A model generated the notes under the pieces. The model made no database searches, was not told where the DNA came from, and worked only from the letters and a program-made list of their open reading frames with translations. From assembly GCA_963975885.1 (NCBI GenBank), contig CAXBIS010000006.1:1-64000 (forward strand): a stretch of 64,000 nucleotides of DNA, written 5' to 3'. This DNA is from Pseudazoarcus sp963975885. GTDB lineage: Bacteria > Pseudomonadota > Gammaproteobacteria > Burkholderiales > Rhodocyclaceae. Of this stretch, positions 57,017-64,000 are shown piece by piece; position 1 is the stretch's first letter; each line of letters starts with the position of its first letter. Position numbers and translations under genes: made by a program.

Positions 57017-57924
57017 ATGCCGTCGAACTCGAAGGCGTCACCATGCGCTACGGCGCGATGACCGTGCTCGAAAGACTGGACCTGAGCCTCGCCGAGGGGG
57101 AAGTGCTGGGCCTGTTCGGCCACAACGGCGCGGGCAAGACCACCACCATGAAGATCGTGCTCGGCCTGCTCGCCGTCAACGAGGGCCGCGTACAGGTGCT
57201 CGGCGGCGCGCCCGATTCCACCGAGGTGCGGCGCCGGCTGGGCTATCTGCCCGAGAACGTGAGCTTCTACCCGCAGCTTACCGGGCGCGAGACCATTCGC
57301 CACTTCGCGCGGCTGAAGGGTGCACCGCAGTCCCAGGCCGACGAACTGCTCGAGCGCGTCGGGCTGTCGCATGCCGCCGACCGCCGTGTGCGTACCTACT
57401 CCAAGGGCATGCGCCAGCGTCTGGGGCTCGCGCAGGCGCTGCTCGGCGCGCCGCGCCTGCTGCTGCTCGATGAACCCACCGTAGGTCTGGACCCGATTGC
57501 CACGCGCGAACTGTATGAACTGACCGACCGCCTGCGCCGTGAGGGCACGGCCATCGTGCTGTGCTCGCATGTGCTGCCGGGCGTCGAGGCGCACATCGAC
57601 CGCGCCGCCATCCTCGCCAACGGTCGGCTGCAGGCCGTCGGCTCGCTCGCCGATCTGCGGCTCGAAGCCGGCCTGCCGTCCATGCTGCGCGTGCGCGGTC
57701 TGGCGGACGGTGAGCGCCGCGTGCGTGACTGGCAGGCGCAGGGGCTCACCGCGCGCAGCCTCGGCACGGACGGCGCGGAGGTGGCCGCGATCAACGGCCA
57801 CAAGCTCGATCTGCTGCGCGAGCTGCTCGGCGAGGACTCGCCGCAGGACATCGAGATCCACGCGCCCACGCTCGAAGACCTCTACCGCCACTACATGCAG
57901 CGCGCCGAAGGAGTCGTGCAATGA
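57013..57924 (+). CDS. nosF: NosF, ABC ATPase for NosZ maturation
   Basis: 303 residues. Walker A GHNGAGKTTT near residue 37, signature YSKGMRQRLGLAQ and Walker B LLLLDEPTVGLD are present. Forms the NosDFY complex that uses ATP to support CuZ assembly. Coupled to nosD and nosY by ATGA overlaps. Confidence 0.95.
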   Translation: MNAVELEGVTMRYGAMTVLERLDLSLAEGEVLGLFGHNGAGKTTTMKIVLGLLAVNEGRVQVLGGAPDSTEVRRRLGYLPENVSFYPQLTGRETIRHFARLKGAPQSQADELLERVGLSHAADRRVRTYSKGMRQRLGLAQALLGAPRLLLLDEPTVGLDPIATRELYELTDRLRREGTAIVLCSHVLPGVEAHIDRAAILANGRLQAVGSLADLRLEAGLPSMLRVRGLADGERRVRDWQAQGLTARSLGTDGAEVAAINGHKLDLLRELLGEDSPQDIEIHAPTLEDLYRHYMQRAEGVVQ

Positions 57925-58751
57925 ACCCCGTCATCGCCATCGCCCGCAAGGAATTCGCCGACGGCCTGCGCAACCGCTGGCTGGTCGCCATCACGCTGGT
58001 GTTCGCACTGCTCGCGGTGGGCATCGCCTGGTTCGGCGCGGCCGCCTCGGGCCAGGTCGGCTTCACGTCGATTCCGGCCACCATCGCCAGTCTGGCCAGC
58101 CTCGCCACCTTCCTCGTGCCGCTCATCGCGCTGCTGCTGGCCTATGACGCCATTGTCGGCGAAGACGAGGCCGGCACGCTGATGCTGCTGCTGACCTATC
58201 CGCTCGGACGCGGCCACATCCTCCTCGGCAAGTTCCTCGGCCACGGCCTGATCCTCGCGCTGGCCATGCTGATCGGCTTCGGCAGCGCCGCGCTGGCCAT
58301 CGCGCTGCTGGTCGAGGACGTCGAACTGCTGCTGCTCGCCACCGCCTTCGGCCGCTTCGTCGCCTCGTCCATGCTGCTCGGCTGGGTGTTTCTGGCGCTG
58401 GCCTATGTGTTGTCCAGTGCCGCGAAGGAGAAATCCGGCGCGGCCGGCTTCGCGCTCGGCGCGTGGTTCGTCTTCGTGCTGGTGTTCGATCTGGCCCTGC
58501 TCGGCGTGCTGGTGCTGGGGCAGGGCAGCGTCAGCCCGGCGCTGCTGCCGTGGCTGCTGCTGGCCAACCCCACCGACCTGTATCGATTGATCAACCTGGG
58601 CGGCTTCGACGCCGCCGGCGAGGGCCTCGGCGTGCTGTCGCTGGGCGCCGAACTGCCGGTGGGCGAGGCCGTGCTGTGGGCCGTGCTGGCCCTGTGGGCG
58701 GGCCTGTTGCTGGCTGCCGCGTGGCGGGTGTTCTCCCGCCGTACTGTCTGA
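57921..58751 (+). CDS. nosY: NosY, ABC membrane subunit for NosZ maturation
   Basis: 276 residues, six predicted membrane helices. It opens MNPVIAIARKEFADGLRNRW, as NosY proteins do, with the membrane-embedded AYDAIVGEDEAGTL and TYPLGRGHILLGKFLG loops. The dimeric permease of NosDFY. Starts within the nosF stop (ATGA). Confidence 0.95.
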   Translation: MNPVIAIARKEFADGLRNRWLVAITLVFALLAVGIAWFGAAASGQVGFTSIPATIASLASLATFLVPLIALLLAYDAIVGEDEAGTLMLLLTYPLGRGHILLGKFLGHGLILALAMLIGFGSAALAIALLVEDVELLLLATAFGRFVASSMLLGWVFLALAYVLSSAAKEKSGAAGFALGAWFVFVLVFDLALLGVLVLGQGSVSPALLPWLLLANPTDLYRLINLGGFDAAGEGLGVLSLGAELPVGEAVLWAVLALWAGLLLAAAWRVFSRRTV

Positions 58752-58761
58752 AGGAACGAGC

Positions 58762-59295
58762 ATGAACCGAATGATGTTGCGCACCGCGCTGGCCACGGCC
58801 GCGCTGATCCTGCTGGCCGGCTGCAACAGCGCGGACGATGCCGCCACCGATCTGCTGGCGCGTGCCTTCCACCCGGACGACGAATGCCACGTGTGCGGCA
58901 TGGCGGTGACCGGTTTCCCCGGCCCCAAGGGTCAGGCCGTGGGACGCGACGGCACCCGCGTGTTCTGCTCCACGGCGGAGCTGATCGGCTGGTGGCTGCA
59001 GCCCGAGAATCACGTGGCCGGCGCGAAACTGTTCGTGCACGACATGGCGCACGGCAGCTGGGAACACCCGGACGACGAGCAGCTGATCGACGCCACCACC
59101 GCGTGGTACGTCGCCGGCACCGAACTCAAGGGCGCGATGGGCGCGACGCTGGCTTCCTTCGCGTCGGAGGCCGATGCGCGTGCGCTGGCCACCGAGCATG
59201 ATGGCCGCGTGTTGCGCTTTGATGAGCTGGATGCCTCGGTGCTGCAGCGCGGCGGCGACCACATGCCTCAAGGCCGGCACATGCCGGCGTACTGA
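58762..59295 (+). CDS. nosL: NosL, copper chaperone lipoprotein
   Basis: 177 residues. Lipobox LLAGC with the lipidated Cys at residue 21, then the metal-binding DDECHVCGM and downstream RVFCSTAELIGWWLQP. NosL carries Cu(I) to the NosDFY/NosZ assembly path on the outer face. The C-terminal tail is Met/His-rich (HMPQGRHMPAY). Last gene of the nos operon; nosX (an ApbE-like flavin transferase often present) is absent here. Confidence 0.95.
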   Translation: MNRMMLRTALATAALILLAGCNSADDAATDLLARAFHPDDECHVCGMAVTGFPGPKGQAVGRDGTRVFCSTAELIGWWLQPENHVAGAKLFVHDMAHGSWEHPDDEQLIDATTAWYVAGTELKGAMGATLASFASEADARALATEHDGRVLRFDELDASVLQRGGDHMPQGRHMPAY

Positions 59296-59305
59296 GCCTG
59301 CGCGT

Positions 59306-60502
59306 TCAGAGGTAGCCCAGCACCTCGCCGCGGCGGGCGTTCCAGGCGGCGATCCAGGCGGGCAGTTCGCCCGCCGCGAGCGGGCGGGCGATGAACCAGC
59401 CCTGCGCCAGATGGCAGCCGCGCGCGCGCAGGAATTCCCAATCCTCGCGGTCTTCGACGCCTTCGGCGACCGTCATGATGCCGAGCTGGCGCGCGAGATC
59501 GAGGCTGGCATCGAGAATGGCGCGCTGCGCCGCGTCGCGCGCCGCACCGTGCACGAAGCTGCGGTCGAGCTTGAGCTCGGTGAACGGGATGTCGCGCAGT
59601 TGCGCGAGCGAGGAATGCCCGGTGCCGAAGTCGTCGATGGACAGGCCGATGCGCTTGAGGCGCAAACGGGTGAGGATTTCCAGCGCCGAGAGCGGATCGT
59701 CCATCAGGCGTGACTCGGTCACTTCCAGGATCAGCGCCCCCAGCGGCACGCCGGCTGCCAGCGCGACGCGCGCGACGTACTCCGGAAAATCCAGCGCGTG
59801 CAGGTTCTGCATCGACACGTTCACCGCCACCTGGATGGCGTTGCCGCCGTCGAGCAGGGTGCGCATGTCGCGCAGAGCGGTTTCCAGCACGTTGCGGGTC
59901 AGCGCGTCGATCAGGCCGTTGTCCTCGGCCAGCGGAATGAAGCGGTCCGGCCCGACCAGGCCGTCGGAGGGGTGCTGCCAGCGCACGAGGGTCTCGACGC
60001 CGGCGAACTGCGCGTTCTCCAGCGATACCTTGGGCTGGTAGTGGTTGATCAGCTGGCCTTCGGCAATCGCCGTGCGCAGGGCCTCGGCGTCGTATTCGCG
60101 CCGTTGGCCGGGCTGTGGCGTGACGGTCTGCGTGCCGCGCCGCGCCAGCACCTCGCGCAGCGCGTCGGGGCCGACCGGCTTGCGGATCTCTCCCAGTACG
60201 TCGAGGCGGTGCGCGCGCGCCAGCCGCCCGGCGGTGTGCAGGATGCGTTCGTCCTCGCCGCTGACCAGCACCAGCGCGCCGCGATACTCGCGCGTGACCA
60301 GATGGCGGATGAACTCCACGCCGTCCATGCCGGGCATCTGCAGGTCGAGGAAGATCAGATCGATGTCGGAGCGCTGCGCGAGCAGATCGAGCGCGCCGCG
60401 TCCGCCGTCGCAGGCGAGCACGTCGTGCACGCCGACGCGGCCGAGCAGGTGCGCGAGCAGCTTGCGCACGAAGGCTTCGTCATCGATGACCAGAGTGCTC
60501 AT
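59306..60502 (-). CDS. REC-EAL response regulator, c-di-GMP phosphodiesterase
   Basis: 398 residues. N-terminal receiver (about 1-125) with the phosphoacceptor Asp in FLDLQMPGMDG and the conserved Lys in IRKPVG. The C-terminal EAL domain (about 145-390) keeps the catalytic set: VETLVRW (E-x-L), NVSMQN, EVTES, DDFGTGHSSL, KLDRSF, AEGVEDRED and QGWFIARP. It probably degrades c-di-GMP when phosphorylated. Its ATG overlaps the stop of the upstream hybrid kinase, so that kinase is the likely input. Convergent with nosL. Confidence 0.92.
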   Translation of the reverse strand: MSTLVIDDEAFVRKLLAHLLGRVGVHDVLACDGGRGALDLLAQRSDIDLIFLDLQMPGMDGVEFIRHLVTREYRGALVLVSGEDERILHTAGRLARAHRLDVLGEIRKPVGPDALREVLARRGTQTVTPQPGQRREYDAEALRTAIAEGQLINHYQPKVSLENAQFAGVETLVRWQHPSDGLVGPDRFIPLAEDNGLIDALTRNVLETALRDMRTLLDGGNAIQVAVNVSMQNLHALDFPEYVARVALAAGVPLGALILEVTESRLMDDPLSALEILTRLRLKRIGLSIDDFGTGHSSLAQLRDIPFTELKLDRSFVHGAARDAAQRAILDASLDLARQLGIMTVAEGVEDREDWEFLRARGCHLAQGWFIARPLAAGELPAWIAAWNARRGEVLGYL

Positions 60503-63500
60503 GCCTTGTCGGCTCCCGCCAGGTGGGCTTCGATCAACCGCCCGGTCTCGCGCAGTAGCGCGTCAAAACCAGGCAGGCGGACGGCGAGGGCGTCGGCATT
60601 GGACTGACGCGCCTCGCGTTCGATGATGGCACATTCCTCGCCCAGGGCCAGCGCGCCGACCGAGCGTGCGGCCGATTTGAGCTTGTGCGCGGCATTGCCG
60701 GCTTCAGCGGGCCAGCCGCCATCGAGCGCGGTGCGCAGGGACTCGGCCAGATCCCTCGCGCTGCGGCGGAATTCATCGAGGAATTCACGCACGATCTGCT
60801 GATCGTCACCCACCAGCTCTTCCAGCACCGAAACGTCGAACAGCGGAAGCGCGGGGTCGTCGCGCGGAGTTTCGGACGCACGCGGCGCGACCGGCGTGTG
60901 CGCGCGTGCGACGGCGCCGGGCAGATGGTGTTCGAGCGTGCTGCGCAGCAGGTCAAGCTGCACCGGCTTGGTCAGATAGGCGTCCATGCCGGCGTCGAGC
61001 GCGCGTCGTTCCTCGCCGCGCAGCGCGTTGGCGGTCAGCGCGAGGATGGGAATGTGGCTGCCGGGGCGTTCCTCGCGACGGATCGCGGCAGTCAGCGCGT
61101 AGCCGTCCAGATGCGGCATGTGCAGGTCGGTGAGCAGCAGGGCGTAGGCGCCGCGCCGCCACATCGACAGCGCCTGCGCGCCGTCCTCGGCCACTTCTGC
61201 TGCATAACCGAGCAGCGCGAGCTGGTGCAGGATGACTTTCTGGTTGATCTCGTTGTCCTCGGCCACCAGGATCAGCCGGTGCTCGGCGCGTGCGGCTTCC
61301 ACGTCGGGCGGTGCCGCGGGGCGGGGCAGGCCGCCGGCGTCGGCCTCGTCGGCGGACTCGGGCGAGGCGCGGCCGGCGGCCACGGCGACCGCGCGCAGCA
61401 GGGTGGCGCGGCGCAGCACGTTGGCGTCCACCGCGATCTGGCGCCGCGGGTCGAGACGGCCGGCGCCGCGTCCGCGCAGCAGACGCACGCCGTGCGCGTC
61501 GATGCCGGCCAGTAGGTACTCGGAGGCCGGCGCGTCGCCGTCGCGCGTACAGTCGATGACGATCAGCGGCGGCTGTGCGTCGCGCGCGACGTCGAGCGCT
61601 TCGGCGGTGTCGGCGGGGCGGTGAGTGCGCGCACCGGCCTGCGTCAGATAGGCTTCGACGATGTCGGCGTCGGCGCCGCAGCACGGGCCGATCAGGCAAT
61701 CGACGCCGTCGAGCACCGGCAGCGGCGGCGCCCCGATGTCGGCCGCGACTTCCAGCGGCAGCGTGACGCGGAAGGTGGCGCCGCGTCCGACGGCGCTGTC
61801 CACGCTGATCTCGCCGCCGAGCATGTCGACCAGTCTGCGGCAGATCGCCAGCCCCAGGCCGGTGCCGCCGTAGCGGCGGGTGGTCGAGGTCTCGGCCTGC
61901 GTGAACGGGCGGAACAGGTCGGACAGACGCTCGGGCGCGATGCCGATGCCGTTGTCAGCCACGCTGAAGCACACGCGCAGCGGATCGTCCCCGGCACGCA
62001 CCACGCGCAGCGATACCACGCCGCGCACGTCGGGCCGCCCGGCCGAGAACTTGATGGCGTTGCCGACGATGTTGTAGAGCACCTGGCGCAGCCGCACTTC
62101 ATCCGAGATCACGCCGGCGGGCAGCGCGGGGTCGATGTACAGCGAGACGTCCACGCCGCGCCGCACCGCGACGGGCGAGAGCGAGGCGCACACGCCTTCG
62201 ACGACCTCGGTCAGCGCCAGCGGGCGCAACTCGATCTCCAGCCGCCCGGCCTCGATCTTGGAGAAGTCGAGGATGTCGTCGATCAGCGTCAGCAGCGCGG
62301 TGGAGGATTCGCGGATGGTGCGCACCAGATCGCGCTGGTATTCGTTGAGGCTGCTGCAGGCGAGCACGTCGGCCAGGCCCACCACGCCGTTCATCGGCGT
62401 GCGGATCTCGTGGCTCATGGCGGCGAGGAAGGCCGACTTGGCGCGGTTGGCTTCATCCGCGTGTTCGCGCGCGCGCGTCAGGTCGGCCACCAGCGCCTTG
62501 CGCTCGGTGATGTCGCGCAGCGTGCCGGTGAACACGCGGCGATCGCCGAACACGTATTCGCTCACCGCCAGTTCCAGCGCGATGTCGTGGCCGTCCTTGT
62601 GGCGGCCGACGACCTCGCGGTTGCGCCCGATGATGCGCCGCTCGCCGGTATCCAGGTAGCGGCGGATGTAGTCGTCGTGGGTGGCCGAGTCGGCGCCGGT
62701 CATGAGCATGGAGACGTTGCGGCCGATCACCTCGTCCGGCCGGTAGTCGAACATCGGCTCGACCGCGCGGTTGATGTTGATGACGCGTCCGTCGGTGGCG
62801 ATGGTGATGACGCACTCGACGATGTTGTCGAGCACCGCGCGCTCCTCGGCCTCGCGATCGCGCAGCCGGGCCAGCGTCTCGGCCAGTTCGGTGATGCGCT
62901 CGCGCACGCGGGCATTGGTGGCGGCGTTGCGCCCGGCGCTGCCGAGCACGGCAAAAGCCACCAGCAGCGACGCGAATACCGAAAACCCCAGATAGGCCCG
63001 AACCGCCGGCGTGGCGCCCGCGTCCCGATCTGGCGCGATGCGGGCCATGTCGATGCGCCACACCAGGCCGCCGATCTGGAGTTCGCGCGAAACTTCCGGC
63101 GTGGCCTGCGCCGGCAGCGTGTCGTAGAGCACGCGCGAGGGCGTGCCGGGGCTGACGTCGTGCACGCGGAACGCCAGAGCCTGCGCCTGCGCCAGACGGG
63201 TCAGGTCATCGAGGAGGTGCTGCAGGTCGAGCACGCCGACGACGTAACCGTCCAACGACTCGTCGCCGGGCGAGAGCACGGGCAGGAAGACCAGCAGGCT
63301 CGAGCGTTGCGTGCGCAGCAACTCGTCACGCACGACATGCACGCTGCCCGGTACCTCGAGCGCGCGCATCATCGCTGCCCGTCGCTCGGCAGACTGGGCG
63401 TGATCCAGCCCCAGGGCCTCGTCGTTGAGCCACATCGGCTCGCTGTAGAGCACCGGAAAGTGTTCGGCGCGCGGAGGACTGGGCTGGCGGGCGCCTTCTG

Positions 63501-64000
63501 CGTCGAAGTCGAAGACGACGTAGTCGACGAGGCCGCCGGCACGTACCGAGGCCTCGAAGGCCTCGCGCTCGACATCGCGCACACGCGGCGCCCAGTCGAT
63601 CCCGATGAGAGCCGGTCGTTCGTGCAGTCCGGCCGTGTAGCGGCGGAACTCCTCGCGCGTGACGCTGCTGCTGGACGTGAACAGTCGCACCACGCCGTTG
63701 AGCGGCTCGAGCGCGCCGGCCAAGTCGAGCAGGCCACGATCGCCGACGATGTCCATGGCCTGCCGGGCTTCGGCGCGCTCGCGGGAGTCCTCCAGGCGTG
63801 TCATCTGCACCAGCCCTGCGACCAGCAGGAAGGCGGTCACGGCCGGAATCACGGCCACGCGCCAGCCGCCCTCCCAGTGCCGTCGCAACTCGCCGCTACC
63901 GGGCCACATGGCCAGCGCGAGCGGGGTGAAGAGCAGCACGCCGGCGGTGTCTCCGGCCCACCACAGCAGCCAGTTGTCGAGCAGATCGGGCGCCTGCATC
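60499..64000 (-). CDS. Hybrid sensor histidine kinase (MASE1 end-CHASE-PAS-HK-REC-Hpt), 5' end outside window
   Basis: At least 1166 residues visible. The first visible segment (WWAGDTAGVLLFTPLAL) is the end of a MASE1-like membrane domain, so the gene continues past the right edge. Then come a CHASE periplasmic domain between two helices, a PAS domain (VLDNIVECVITIATDG), the kinase core (phosphoacceptor His in AMSHEIRTPMNG; ATP lobe DNGIGIAPE and GGTGLGLAI), a degenerate receiver (IVIDCTRDG), a full receiver with Asp in LLTDLHMPHLDG, and a C-terminal Hpt with the His in AAHKLKSAARSVGA. BarA/ArcB-like phosphorelay; the partner is probably the REC-EAL protein, whose gene overlaps it by four bases. 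Confidence 0.92.
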   Translation of the reverse strand, partial: MQAPDLLDNWLLWWAGDTAGVLLFTPLALAMWPGSGELRRHWEGGWRVAVIPAVTAFLLVAGLVQMTRLEDSRERAEARQAMDIVGDRGLLDLAGALEPLNGVVRLFTSSSSVTREEFRRYTAGLHERPALIGIDWAPRVRDVEREAFEASVRAGGLVDYVVFDFDAEGARQPSPPRAEHFPVLYSEPMWLNDEALGLDHAQSAERRAAMMRALEVPGSVHVVRDELLRTQRSSLLVFLPVLSPGDESLDGYVVGVLDLQHLLDDLTRLAQAQALAFRVHDVSPGTPSRVLYDTLPAQATPEVSRELQIGGLVWRIDMARIAPDRDAGATPAVRAYLGFSVFASLLVAFAVLGSAGRNAATNARVRERITELAETLARLRDREAEERAVLDNIVECVITIATDGRVININRAVEPMFDYRPDEVIGRNVSMLMTGADSATHDDYIRRYLDTGERRIIGRNREVVGRHKDGHDIALELAVSEYVFGDRRVFTGTLRDITERKALVADLTRAREHADEANRAKSAFLAAMSHEIRTPMNGVVGLADVLACSSLNEYQRDLVRTIRESSTALLTLIDDILDFSKIEAGRLEIELRPLALTEVVEGVCASLSPVAVRRGVDVSLYIDPALPAGVISDEVRLRQVLYNIVGNAIKFSAGRPDVRGVVSLRVVRAGDDPLRVCFSVADNGIGIAPERLSDLFRPFTQAETSTTRRYGGTGLGLAICRRLVDMLGGEISVDSAVGRGATFRVTLPLEVAADIGAPPLPVLDGVDCLIGPCCGADADIVEAYLTQAGARTHRPADTAEALDVARDAQPPLIVIDCTRDGDAPASEYLLAGIDAHGVRLLRGRGAGRLDPRRQIAVDANVLRRATLLRAVAVAAGRASPESADEADAGGLPRPAAPPDVEAARAEHRLILVAEDNEINQKVILHQLALLGYAAEVAEDGAQALSMWRRGAYALLLTDLHMPHLDGYALTAAIRREERPGSHIPILALTANALRGEERRALDAGMDAYLTKPVQLDLLRSTLEHHLPGAVARAHTPVAPRASETPRDDPALPLFDVSVLEELVGDDQQIVREFLDEFRRSARDLAESLRTALDGGWPAEAGNAAHKLKSAARSVGALALGEECAIIEREARQSNADALAVRLPGFDALLRETGRLIEAHLAGADKA

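Overview
The window is high-GC chromosomal DNA from a denitrifying, motile betaproteobacterium. The closest fit is the Rhodocyclales/Zoogloeaceae group (Thauera, Azoarcus, Aromatoleum and relatives). The evidence is gene content and order: tig-clpP-clpX-lon-hupB followed by tRNA-Val, minCDE, hopanoid genes hpnCDE, a cytochrome-c type nor cluster and a Tat-exported (clade I type) nosZ cluster. I see no rRNA, insertion sequence, prophage, plasmid gene or CRISPR array. The lineage is inferred from gene content, not from a search.

Layout. 1-11 kb: prkA (-), then the proteostasis block tig, clpP, clpX, lon and hupB (+), tRNA-Val(UAC), a lone ectB, a small YjfB-family motility protein behind a sigma-28-like promoter, and a lipocalin. 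11-24 kb: tRNA-Val(CAC), gltX, mnmC, lysS, a chemoreceptor, minCDE, hslO (Hsp33 without its zinc cysteines), a YffB-type reductase, tex and a mutarotase. 24-32 kb: a Pat-type acyl-CoA-synthetase/acetyltransferase, a semialdehyde dehydrogenase with a coupled methyltransferase, mnmH, tesA and ybbA. 32-38 kb: norC-norB-norQ-norD (-), preceded by a 39-codon membrane protein, with nsrR divergent and a near-consensus NsrR box in between. 38-46 kb: hpnC-hpnD-hpnE-osmC (-), divergent from an AttEFGH-like ABC operon that ends in a secreted CrtC/lipocalin-like protein. 46-51 kb: a Dnr-type regulator, SirB2, three hemerythrins, DUF2249, NnrS, a Yip1 membrane protein and a MarR regulator. 51-59 kb: nosR-nosZ-nosD-nosF-nosY-nosL. 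59-64 kb: a REC-EAL response regulator coupled to a large hybrid histidine kinase that runs off the right edge.

How it works together. NO is reduced by NorCB (activated by NorQ/NorD) to N2O, and NosZ reduces N2O to N2 with NosR/D/F/Y/L in support. The middle block (Dnr, NnrS, hemerythrins, DUF2249, NsrR) looks like NO sensing and protection. Consensus FNR/Dnr boxes lie before nosR and before the second hemerythrin, and an NsrR box lies before nsrR, so the NO and N2O modules appear to share regulators.

Most notable departures from expectation: a diheme NorC, a NorB with Met where cNORs have a second conserved Glu, an unlisted small ORF heading the nor operon, a Cys-less Hsp33, an apparent one-base frameshift in nosR just after the signal peptide, an EctB without EctA or EctC, and two five-unit GC-rich heptad repeats between minus-strand genes.
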